Source of the DNA: Tiliqua scincoides
Taxonomy: Eukaryota; Chordata; Lepidosauria; Squamata; Scincidae
Assembly: GCF_035046505.1 (NCBI RefSeq)
Contig: NC_089821.1
Span: 178,158,031-178,222,030 of the forward strand
Reading direction: 5' to 3'
Length of the DNA: 64,000 bases
In this document: positions 36,317 through 46,215 of the stretch, piece after piece
Layout: every line of letters starts with the position of its first letter
Position numbering within the stretch: the stretch's first letter is position 1
Notes under the pieces: generated by a model
Databases searched by the model: none
What the model saw: only the letters and a program-made list of their open reading frames with translations
Told to the model about the DNA's origin: nothing
Position numbers and translations under genes: made by a program

Positions 36317-38424
36317 GTTGGCAACCTTCAGTCTCGAAAGACTATGGTATCGTGCTCTGAAAGGTGGTTCTGGAACAGCGTCTAGTGTGGCTGAAAAGGC
36401 CGATTCGGGAGTGACAGTCCCTTCCACACCGGGAGCAAGTGCAGTCTGTCCCTGGTCTGTCTCCCTGGCTATGGGCCTTCCTTCTTTGCCTCTTAGCCTC
36501 AGACTGTTGGCCAAGTGTCTCTTCAAACTGGGAAAGGCCATGCTGCACAGCCTGCCTCCAAGTGGGCTGCTCAGAGGCCAGGGTTTCCCACCTGTTGAGG
36601 TCCACTCCTAAGGCCTTCAGATCCCTCTTGCAGATGTCCTTGTATCGCAGCTGTGGTCTACCTGTAGGGCACTTTCCTCGCACAAGTTCACCATAGAGGA
36701 GATCCTTTGGGATCCGGCCACCATCCATTCTCACAACATGACCGAGCCAACGCAGGCGCCTCTGTTTCAGCAGTGCATACATGCTAGGGATTCCAGCTCG
36801 TTCCAGGACTGTGTTGTTTGGAACTTTGTCCTGCCAGGTGATGCCAAGGATGCATCGGAGGCAGCGCATGTGGAAAGCGTTCAGTTTCCTCTCCTGTTGT
36901 GAGCGAAGAGTCCATGACTCGCTGCAGTACAGAAGTGTACTCAGGACGCAAGTTCTGTAGACCTGGATCTTGGTATGTTCCGTCAGCTTCTTGTTGGACC
37001 AGACTCTCTTTGTGAGTCTGGAAAACGTGGTAGCTGCTTTACCGATGCGCTTGTTTAGCTCGGTATCGAGAGAATGAGTGTCGGAGATTGTTGAGCCAAG
37101 GTACACAAAGTCATGGAAACCTCCAGTTCATGCTCAGAGATTGTAATGCAGGGAGGTGAGTCCACATCCTGAACCATGACCTGTGTTTTCTTCAGGCTGA
37201 TTGTCAGTCCAAAATCTTGGCAGGCCTTGCTAAAACGATCCATGAGCTGCTGGAGATCTTTGGCAGAGTGGGTAGTGATAGCTGCATCGTCGGCAAAGAG
37301 GAAGTCACACAGACATTTCAGCTGGACTTTGGACTTTGCTCTCAGTCTGGAGAGGTTGAAGAGCTTTCCGTCTGATCTGGTCCAGAGATAGATGCCTTCT
37401 GTTGCAGTTCCAAAGGCCTGCTTCAGCAGGACTGTGAAGAAAATCCCAAACAAGGTTGGTGCAAGAACACAGCCCTGCTTCACTCCGCTTCGGATGTCAA
37501 AGGGGTCTGATGTGGAGCCATCGAAGACAACAGTGTCCTTCATGTCCTTGTGGAAAGATCTGATGATGCTGAGGAGCCTGGGTGAACATCCAATCTTGGG
37601 GAGAATCTTGAAGAGGCCATCTCTGCTGACCAGGTCGAAAGCCTTTGTGAGATCTATGAAGGCTATAAAGAGTAGCTGTCGTTGCTCCCTGCATTTCTCC
37701 TGCAGTTGTCTAAGGGAGAATACCATATCAGTGGTGGACCTGTTGGCTCGGAATCCACACTGCAATTCTGGATAGACGCCTTCTGCAAGTACCTGGAGCC
37801 TCTTTAGTGCAACTCGGGCAAACAGCTTTCCTACAATGCTAAGGAGAGAGATGCCGTAGTTGTTGCAGTCACCCCTGTCGCCTTTGTTCTTGTACAGCGT
37901 GTTGATGTTTGCATCCCTCATGTCTTGAGGTACTCCACCTTTTCTCCAGCAAAGACAGAGGATTTCATGCAGCTCAGTGAAGATGATCTCTTTGCAGCAC
38001 TTTAGGACTTCAGCAGGGATGCTGTCTTTTCCAGGTGCCTTGCCAAAGGCAAGGGAGTCCAGGGCCACGTGAAGTTCTTCTAGGGTTGGTTCACTGTCAA
38101 GCTCCTCCAGCGCAGGCAGGCACTCAATGTTGTTCAGCGCTTCTTCGGTGACTACATTTTCTCTGGAATATAGCTCAGAGTAGTGCTGCACCCAGCGTTC
38201 CATCTGCTGCGCCCGATCCTGGATGACCTCGCCTGCAGCAGACTTCAGAGGGGCAATTTTCTTCTGTGTTGGACCTAGGGCCTGCTTGATACCATCATAC
38301 ATCCCCTTGATGTTGCCCGTGTCAGCTGCTATCTGTATCTCGGAACAGAGCTGGAGCCAGTAGTCTTAGCACATCTCCTGGCAGTCTGTTGGACTTAGCT
38401 GCGAGCAGCTCGGAGGACCTGCAG
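36317..38424 (-). mobile_element. 5'-truncated non-LTR retrotransposon (LINE), RTE-like, with reverse transcriptase
   Basis: A 2.1-kb insertion bounded by a perfect 35-bp direct repeat (36282-36316 and 38425-38459). The main frame (38302-37055, minus) encodes 415 residues of reverse transcriptase: FIDLTKAFD at about 215-223, GVKQGCVLAP at 273-282, catalytic FADD at 336-339. The C-terminal part (YLGSTISDT, RRLRWLGHVVRM, RGKCPTGRPQLRYKD and the zinc-knuckle CSRCGRDCHSRIGLFSHTRR) continues in another frame from 37106 to 36342. One frameshift near 37115, just after EHELEV, separates them. The endonuclease domain is missing, as expected after 5' truncation. The 3' end is GAAGGTTGCCAAC without poly(A). 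The clade is uncertain; RTE-like is my best guess. Confidence 0.9.
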
Positions 38425-38459
38425 GTTTACACTCAAAACTTTTCAATACTTAAGAAATT
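38425..38459. repeat. Target-site duplication of the LINE, 5' side
   Basis: Second copy of the 35-bp duplication. The next base on each side differs, which defines the edges. Confidence 0.93.
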
Positions 38460-38906
38460 AAGCATAGGAAATTCTTTGATTGCTTGTAGGTTTATACAAT
38501 ACATAAATTTACACATACAGTGTGCAGTTTCCTCTTTTCGGGGGGATATTAATACTGTTAATAAATAATAATAATATTTTTGCAAATTAGCAGATCTTTA
38601 AATGCTCCACTTTCATTTAAAACACAAAATACAGACTAAAAGCTTATGCATTTGCTGTTTATTTTTGTCTATCTGCTTGCCATTGTTGTTTTGTATATGG
38701 TACGCACACATGATTTCCAAAGATATTTGCATGTGCTCAATATATTTCATAGCTGATCAACAGCTTTTTGGTTTTACAAGCAGAGCAACATTCTTTAAGA
38801 GGCTGTTACAATCAAGCAATAGTGACAATCTCATGAAAAAGTTGTGTTTTTTTTAAAAAGCCCATTTAGGAGGTGAAAAGTAGATCCAATATAGAATAGA
38901 ACAGAC

Positions 38907-39275
38907 CAGTGTTTCCCAAACTGTGGGTTGGGATTTTTGGTGGGTCGCCAAAAGGTGATGGAAAGATCAGATAATTATGGGCCCAATCCTATCCAACATT
39001 CCAGTGCCAATGCATCCTTGAGGTAAGAGAACAAATTTTCCCTTACTTTGAGGAGGCTTCCAAGACTGCCCCTGTTGCAGGATGCAGTGCACACCCCGTT
39101 GGCACGGCTGTATCAGCACTGGAAAGTTGGATAAGATTGGGTACCTCAAGCTGTGAGGCTTTTCAAAAATAAGATCCTTTAGCTACTAAGCACCCTGCAA
39201 GGAGCTCAGCTCCTGCAATTTGCAAGATAGCTGCGAATTGCCCTGCAAGGAGGGCGAAAGGACTTGTTTTACTGT
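38907..39275 (+). mobile_element. hAT-like element interrupted by a nested MITE
   Basis: CAGTGTTTCCCAAAC, GGTGATGGAAAGATCAG, then after the MITE CTCAAGCTGTGAGG and GGAGCTCAGCTCCTGCA. This is the same order as the minus-strand element at 103-462, which lacks the insert. Confidence 0.7.
38979..39143. mobile_element. Hairpin MITE (GGGCCCAATCCTA family), nested
   Basis: GGGCCCAATCCTATCCAAC and GGATAAGATTGGGTAC ends, inserted in the hAT-like element at 38907-39275. Confidence 0.75.
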
Positions 39276-39279
39276 ATCA

Positions 39280-39453
39280 CCAATCTTATCCAACTTTCCT
39301 GCTCTGGTGCAACTGCAATGCAGCCCTGAGGTAAGGGAACAAATGTTTCCATACCTTAAGGAGGCCTCTGTGATTGCCTCCCCACCACAGTATGTAGTGC
39401 ATACCCCATTGGCATGGCTGCACTGGCACTGGAAAATTGGATAGGATTGGGCC
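39280..39453. mobile_element. Hairpin MITE (GGGCCCAATCCTA family)
   Basis: CAATCTTATCCAACTTTCC and GGATAGGATTGGGCC ends. Central AGGGAACAAATGTTTCC. Confidence 0.72.
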
Positions 39454-39613
39454 ACCCAAGTCAGCCACAGTGTTTGCCTCCCTTCCAAAAGGGGGAAAGA
39501 GTATCTGGCACTAAAATAGTGACTTGGTGAAAGTTGTCGATTGAGATGTCTTAACCTAACTTAGCTTGGACTATTTTAATGAAAATACACAAGCTATCTC
39601 CATGCACATAGTG

Positions 39614-39838
39614 CAGCAATTTTCAATCAGTGTGCCGTGACACAGTGGTGTGCCACAGATGGTCCACAGGTATACCACAAGAGTTTGGGGGAGAGTAATT
39701 TATTAGTAGGGCCGTTGAGGGATGTGAGCCCCCTACTGGCAGCATGGTATGCCTTACCAATGGTCAAAAAACTGATGGCCTTGACAATTTTACAGCCTTG
39801 TCAGTGTGCCACGAGATGAAAGTGGTTGAAAATAGCTG
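39614..39838 (+). mobile_element. Non-autonomous hAT element (TTTTCAACC family)
   Basis: CAGCAATTTTCAATC / GGTTGAAAATAGCTG ends. Flanks ACATAGTG / ACATAGCA match in 6 of 8. Confidence 0.8.
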
Positions 39839-39839
39839 A

Positions 39840-40740
39840 CATAGCATGTCTTATCATAATTCTCTTTCCAAGAGCACTAGGACCACTGCAACAGGCAAAA
39901 TATTTATAGCCCACCTCAGAAATAACAGATATTTATAAAATTAATTTAATTTGCTTCAGATTTTGTCAGATTTCTTCTTAGTTTGATTTTACTTAAGAAA
40001 ATGCACAAGGGCATGATTCTTTATTTCTGAATTTGTTATTAAGTCCTGTAACACGTGAATAAGTATGTGAACAGTCTCTTTTCCTCACTACTGAGGAACC
40101 ACTACCACTCTTTTCAGGTCAGAAATTGGGACAACCAGGGCAGTTTCAGTTTCAGCCCGTTCACCACCACCCTTTCCTAACTAATTTGAATATTCCCATT
40201 AAATTTGTGTGCCAATTTTAGAGTCAATGGTATTTCACCTATTAAATGTGTAACTGAGCTTGTAAGTGATGTTAGAAGCAAGAATTCAACATTATATTAC
40301 TGATATAATATGGAAATGTTTGCAAAATGATCTGTGTATTTTTAGAATGTGTAGGCTGTTACACTTAACAGATGTAACGTCTTGCTCATCTTCTGAATGA
40401 ATGCGACTGTTCACAAAAAAATGAGGTCACACTGACATGGAATTACTAAGAGAAAAAGATGGAAGTATAGAAGAAATTTGGATAACCGGAAAAAAATTGA
40501 TAACTGAAGTTTAGATAATAAGATTCTACCAGTGTCCACACTGCAAATGAGCAGTGGAAATCTTCCTGAGCCTTTCACAAACTTAGTTGTAAAACTAATT
40601 ATTTTTAAATACTAGTTATACTCCTTTAAAAGGATACTGTACTGAACTAAAAACTGGCAGCAAATCTTTGACTTTAGGGTTTGTTTTTATACTCCAAATT
40701 CTTTGTCCAAGGAACTTTGGATCTAAGACATAAATTTGAA
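39840..40740. other. Intergenic DNA
   Basis: Unassigned AT-rich sequence. No gene or recognised repeat. Confidence 0.5.
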
Positions 40741-40747
40741 TGCCTTA

Positions 40748-40926
40748 GGGCCCAATCCTAGCCAATTTTCCAATGCTGGTGCAGTTGTGCCAGTGGGGTG
40801 TGTACTGCATCCTGTGGTGGAGGGGCAATCACTGGGGCCTTCTTAAAGTATGGGAACATGTTCTCCCTTACCATGGGGCTGCACTGTGGCTACACCGGAA
40901 CGGAAAAGTTGGATAGGATTGGGCCC
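40748..40926. mobile_element. Hairpin MITE (GGGCCCAATCCTA family) with TTA target duplication
   Basis: Perfect termini GGGCCCAATCCTA / TAGGATTGGGCCC, flanked by TTA at 40745-40747 and 40927-40929. Inverted repeats extend imperfectly for about 40 bp. The TSD supports PIF/Harbinger-type mobilisation. Confidence 0.85.
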
Positions 40927-41515
40927 TTAGCCTGCAATCCTATGATATGTATCTGGAGGTAATTTCCACTTAACATAGTGGGACTTACTATTACTTAATA
41001 ATAATTTATATACGACTTTTAAACAAAATGTAGCTCACAAAGCAGTTTACATAGACATGCAAAAGATTTCACTGTTAGGATCACAGGGGCAAGGGGACCT
41101 TATAGCAGCTAGCTGGATCCCTCTGATGTCAGAATCACTTAAATAAGAAATAAGGTTACAAGTTGCAGAGTGATTGAGAAACGTGCTTAATTTTTAACAC
41201 AAAAACCTCAGAGAGCTGTTTGAAATGAATTAGATGCAACCTGGAGGTTTTTTTTTTAAAGAATTAATTACATTTCTCAGCATGTTTGAGATTTACCACC
41301 TTATTTTTCCTAAGGAATTTCATGTCCACTCTTCTGTTCCACTAAATTCTGCTCCTTTTCCAAACAGATAGCAATAGAGCTGATGTAAACAGCACTATAA
41401 CAAATGAACGGTGTTCATTTTGGAGCCTGCTAATCATGTGCCTGACCCCCCTCAGCCCCTGCTTTTACTACATAAGATCAGTTGTTTCAGATCTCCAGTT
41501 ACTCAGGGCCAAATC

Positions 41516-41677
41516 CTATCCAATTTTCCAGCGCTGGTGCAGCCATGTCAACGAGGCATGCGCTGTATCCTGCAGTAAGGGAAGAGTCACGGAAGCCTCC
41601 TCCAGGGAACATTTGTTCTTTCCTCAGGGCTGCACTGTGGTTGGACTTGCACTGGAAAGTTGGATAGGATCGAACCC
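41516..41677. mobile_element. Hairpin MITE (GGGCCCAATCCTA family) with TCA target duplication
   Basis: GGGCCAAATCCTATCCAA / GGATAGGATCGAACCC ends, flanked by TCA at 41513-41515 and 41678-41680. Confidence 0.83.
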
Positions 41678-41712
41678 TCAGTCATTCTCAACCCCCTCCC
41701 AGCCTCTGCAAA

Positions 41713-41737
41713 ATTCAATTCAATTCAATTCAATTCA
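41713..41737. repeat. (TTCAA)n microsatellite
   Basis: Five units of TTCAA within AAATTCAATTCAATTCAATT. Confidence 0.9.
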
Positions 41738-41787
41738 AAATTCAAGCATAGCCAATGTGTGTCAACTTACTAACACCCTATTGGAAC

Positions 41788-42060
41788 AGTTCTCGAACTT
41801 TTAGCATTGGAACCCACTTCTTAGAATGACAATCTGTCCAGGACCCATCATAAAGCAAATTAAAATAAATAATTATAAATAAAGTAAAATAAATAAATAA
41901 GGGAAAGCCAGCCCTGTTCCACCAATTGAATTTTCTCTGTAGCCTGCCTTCAATAACAACCCCCCAAAAGCATCAGTAAGATTTTTACCCCTGCCCTGTA
42001 CCCAGTTCAATTTAAGTTCTTATATTTCAAGCATATCACTATCAGAACCCACCTGGCTTT
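41788..42060 (+). mobile_element. Decayed hAT element (GGACCCA family)
   Basis: ACAGTTCTCGAACTTTTAGC and CTGTCCAGGACCCATC at the left. The right end (CTATCAGAACCCACCTGGC) is uncertain. Confidence 0.5.
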
Positions 42061-42065
42061 ACAAG

Positions 42066-42163
42066 TCTGAGAGCCCAATCCTATGCCTGTCTACTCAGAA
42101 GTAAGTCTCATTATAGTCAGTGGGGCTTACTCGCAGGAAAGTGTGGATAGGATTGCAGCCTAA
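42066..42163. mobile_element. MITE (AGTAAGCCCCACT family)
   Basis: GAGCCCAATCCTATGCCTGT ... GTGTGGATAGGATTGCAGCC. Flanks TGA / TAA suggest a decayed TNA duplication. Confidence 0.6.
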
Positions 42164-42229
42164 AACAGAAAAAAAATTCACCTTACCCTGTCAAGCCTCT
42201 TTCATACTTTTTAGGGGGGGGGGCTGCCT

Positions 42230-42806
42230 TCTGGAGCATTTGTTGAGCTCCAGTTGCATCAAATCAGGACCATTCTGGTGGCCTCACATTTCCCTTTGCC
42301 TGACCTGCCCAGAGCCAAGGCACGTTTGCTTACTCACGAGTAAACGCAACCATGTGGCTTAGTTTCGCTTTCCGTAGGGCTCAATACATTCGCTAGCTTG
42401 GAGGGAGTGACCTTCTTCTTGGGTGTTTTTGGGGGCTACATTTATTGGATTAGGACCATTTTGGTGTTGTTGGATTCCTCTCAGCCTGCCCTTCCAGATG
42501 GATGAAGGCACGTTCACCTACTCACGAGTAAACATGTGATATGGCTTGGTTTCACTTTCCATTGGGCTCAATGCATTTTTTGTTTTCCGGCTTTTTACCA
42601 ATAACTTTTGATAGAAAGGTGATATTTCACTCCCGTTTTTTGCATTGCATTCAGCTCGAAATTCTGCATCCAACAGTATATAACATGATGGTATTACTCC
42701 TAACCACCACGATTTTAGCGCATCACCCTCCCAGTGGGCATCACCCCCCTCTTGGGCGTCACCTGGTGCGGTCCGCACCCCCCTGCACCCCCTAGTGACG
42801 CCACTG
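42230..42806. mobile_element. DNA-transposon-like repeat with an internal duplication, ending CACTAG...CCACTG
   Basis: GGACCATTCTGGTGG ... CTTACTCACGAGTAAACG is repeated as GGACCATTTTGGTGT ... CCTACTCACGAGTAAACA about 180 bp later. The right end, read inverted, is CAGTGGCGTCACTAG (42806-42792), a hAT-like terminus. Confidence 0.5.
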
Positions 42807-42899
42807 GGTGTAGCTGTTGTCATTCCTGCATGACAAGCTGCACCTGCAAACCCTGCCACATTTGTACAGCTATTAGAGATTCAGGCACACTTGACAATG

Positions 42900-43746
42900 G
42901 GAGCAGACCATTTTAAAGTGTGTATATGTATGTATATATTAGTGGTATTATTTTACTACTTTGGAACCTTTTCTGAAGGAAATGAGACATATAAATATCA
43001 GAATATGTAGCTATATACATTAGTCAAAATTTACCCACTTACTGAAATATTATGCCTGAATTTTAGTAAAAGCCTCATTAATTCTGTATTAGTTTTTTTT
43101 TTTTTATCCTACAACTGGGATGGTCTAAATTCAGGGTAATGTTTTTCACCTCTTCAGGCTGCTTTGAAATTGTTTGCATTCCACTGATCTTTCCTGTCAG
43201 AGGCCAATTCGGAGGTGGGGGAAGGGCCGTAGCAATCTACAGCCAGTTTTTCTTTAGCAGTTCTGTTATTGCTCTTGATTGTTCTAGAGGCAGACAGTAG
43301 CTCAGCATTGTTTTGTTCACTATTTTAAATCCCCTTCTTTGTCTTTTCCCTCTGCCAGGAACAGAAGCTCTGAACAGGGTCACTTTCTTGCTTGGTGCAT
43401 TGAGACAAAGCAACTGACTGCTATGGAGTTATGTGTCATGACTCAACAGTGACCACCGAATACTTTTCGGACAGCAACTGGACCCATGTATTTAAAAAAC
43501 CCTCCCTACAAAAAGCATGCACTTACTCATGCTTCCAAGTGGAATTTCTAAAAATGAACGACTCAGAAAAGGTGGGGGAAACATCACCATACGTACCCAG
43601 ACTATATTCTTCCTTTTTCTGTGAAGCGTTTGTTTCTATGGAGCACAACATTTTCTTCAGCATGGTGAATCATTTTCTATACATGGCATCTGTTCTTGCC
43701 AAGGCTGGTAGAGGACTTAGGACAGAAAGCAGGGTATATCAATTCA
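42900..43746. other. Intergenic DNA left of the LTR element
   Basis: No gene recognised. Unassigned sequence that served as the insertion target at TTGG. Confidence 0.5.
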
Positions 43747-43750
43747 TTGG

Positions 43751-44322
43751 TGTTCCCGAATGAACACACACACGGTTCTTTGGATTTTTGGAGAGGCAAA
43801 CAAACAGGCGACAGGAGAATTCAAAGGACTTCTTACGTTTTACTCGTTTGCAAACGGGGCCTTCCACAAACACACACACGTGGAGAGACCGTGAACAATT
43901 ACAATGATGCTGGTTTTATAGGATAGACTAGGTAGGGGAGGGGGGACAAAAGAGCACACAAAGAGAGCAAAACACATCCATGGCAAGCATGGGAAAAATA
44001 ACAGACCAACAGTCCCACAAACATTTGGCTTGGTTATCAGATCAACATCTTGATCCTCAGGATGTTCAGGAGGGCAATTCGATACGCATCGGCAATTTGT
44101 TTACAGATATATCCATTACAAAGGATCTGGTCCTCTATGCATCCCTTTTATTTGTTTATGGCTCTTATTTATGACTTTCTGTTTACCCTTGTGAACATAC
44201 CACAGTTAGCCTGTTCTCTAAGAGGGATTTTTAGATGCTGGCTTTTGGTCAGAGAAGAGCCTTATGGGTGAACTGGGCATCTTGGGATATTTCTATATTG
44301 TGAGCTCAGCATATTGTTATCA
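43751..44322 (-). repeat. LTR (3' LTR of the minus-strand element)
   Basis: 572 bp, on the plus strand from TGTTCCCGAATG to GCATATTGTTATCA, hence TG...CA on both strands. Same length as the partner LTR, with a constant offset of 5976 bp throughout. Confidence 0.88.
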
Positions 44323-44333
44323 GTTTCCCTCCT
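44323..44333 (-). other. Polypurine tract next to 3' LTR
   Basis: Minus strand AGGAGGGAAAC directly before the LTR start TGATAAC. Confidence 0.55.
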
Positions 44334-45595
44334 GATAAACAACAAGGTAAACAGAAAGTCAAATTAGCTTGGTAAACTTGGGCTGAACAAAACAAAAAAT
44401 ACATCAACACACATTTTACTTTGATAGGAATCATAAATCCAGACCACTTTTAGGTATACCAGGGTGGTGTAGTTTTAGTTCACTTTCTACAGAGCATTCT
44501 GAATACACAAGGGCAAAGAATGAATTTAAAGTGCAAACATAGCTACTTGTCTGGGTGTCTGGTCTGTGAGCAGCCTGTACACCCTGGAGAGTGACTCTAT
44601 GTTTGGGTGCTCAGGAGAGTAACTATTTGCTAGCCAAACTCTCTTAGTTTTTAAGGATATTGAAAGGTTGCTTACATGTAGGCAGAATGTTTGGAGATAA
44701 ATGTGAAAGTCAGGGTATGAATGGAGGGAATTCCCTTAATCACCCAGGATGCAGGTAAACTGGGCCAGCAGTGTCAGCTAAAATGCATATTAGCTTTTTG
44801 GTGCCAGAGCCTGTCTAGCAACTTTTAAGTGAGGTTTACCTAAATTAATACGAAATACAGGCATAATCCAAAGTTTTGGTACAAAATACAGAAGTTACTG
44901 GAATTACATTCAGGAAAGCAAACACAAACTGAAGATAGAATGGAAAATAATAGAATGAATAGAAAATAAAAATGCTACATTAAAACAACTTCATCCAAAG
45001 AAATCATACATGCTCATAACAGCTCATTATTTATCTGCCGTGAGTCCCTTCAGCAGGTCCATCTCCAACATATCTTTCAGCATCAGGTGAGCAAGGTGTT
45101 CTTCATCTTCCAGCAGCTGTCTTCTAGGCGATGTTGTGTGTAGTCAGGGACCTGACAAGTTGGTACCTCCCGTGTTGAATCTCCATCTGGGGGTGTATGG
45201 TGAGGGACCGGTGTATCTTCGATCTTGCCCTCGCTTCTTTCAGTGGGTGCACACAGGCTGAGGAAAAGAGGTCTGGTCTCTTTCACAGCCAAGTTGCCTC
45301 CACCATTTGTCTCAGACCAGAGGAGCACAGGCAGGAACCGTCTTCAGGTCTGAACCAGCATTGGTTGGAAGTTAGGTCCATGTAGCGCTGGACTTGCGTG
45401 AGCTTGTCCAGTGGATGTGTTGGTTGGAGTTAGCTGCACTGACCCTGCTTTGGGAGCTCACTGCAGATGATAATGGTAAAGCCCTTATGATTTCTGAGTA
45501 TAAAGCAGAAAAGAAAAGTTAGCAAAGCAAAACACATACTCAAGGGGTCAATGTGGTTTCTTAAGCAGTGCATTTCAGGGTACACTTTCTCTGCG

Positions 45596-46215
45596 TTGGA
45601 ACACATTTGAGACATCTCAAAAGGAGATATTGGAAATGGAAAAGGTACAAAAGATCACTAAGGTGATTGTTGGGCTGGGGCACCTCCCCTATGAGGAATG
45701 GCCACAGCGCCTGAGCTCCCTTAGCCCAGCAAAGAGACACCTGAGGGGAAACATGATTGAGACATACAAAATCATGCATGGGGAGGACAAAGTGGACAGA
45801 GAGATGCTCTCCGTGCACTCTCACATAACACCAGAACCAGGGGACATCCACTCAAAATTGAGTGTGGGGAGAGATAGGATAGACAAAAGAAAATATTTGT
45901 TCACTCCATGTGTGGTAGGTCTGTGGAACTCCCCACCACAGGATGTGGTGACGGCATCCAGCCTGGATGCCTTCAAAAGGGGACCGGACAAGTTTCTGGA
46001 GGAAAATCCATCACGGGCCACAAGCCATCATGTGTATGTGCCCCCTCCTGATTTTAGAAATGGGCTATGTCAGATGCAAGGGAGGGCACCAGGATGCAAG
46101 TCTCCTGCCACTAGGTGTGCTCTCTGGGGCATCCGGCGGAGCCGCTGTGAGATACAAGAAGCTGGACCAGATGGGCCTATGGCCTGATCCAGGGGGCTGT
46201 TTCTCATGTGGTCAC
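45596..46215 (+). mobile_element. CR1-like LINE 3' fragment inside the retrovirus-like element
   Basis: Encodes the decayed end of a reverse transcriptase frame ([46 protein letters not shown]) followed by the CR1-like 3' end (GGCCTGATCCAGGGGGCTG). Clearly diverged from the better copy at 59.8 kb. Confidence 0.8.

Noticed and set aside
43980-44174. Identical 64-codon open frames in both LTRs (also 49956-50150)
   Set aside because: They are in the LTR, antisense to the element, and have no family resemblance; the identity simply reflects the LTR repeat.
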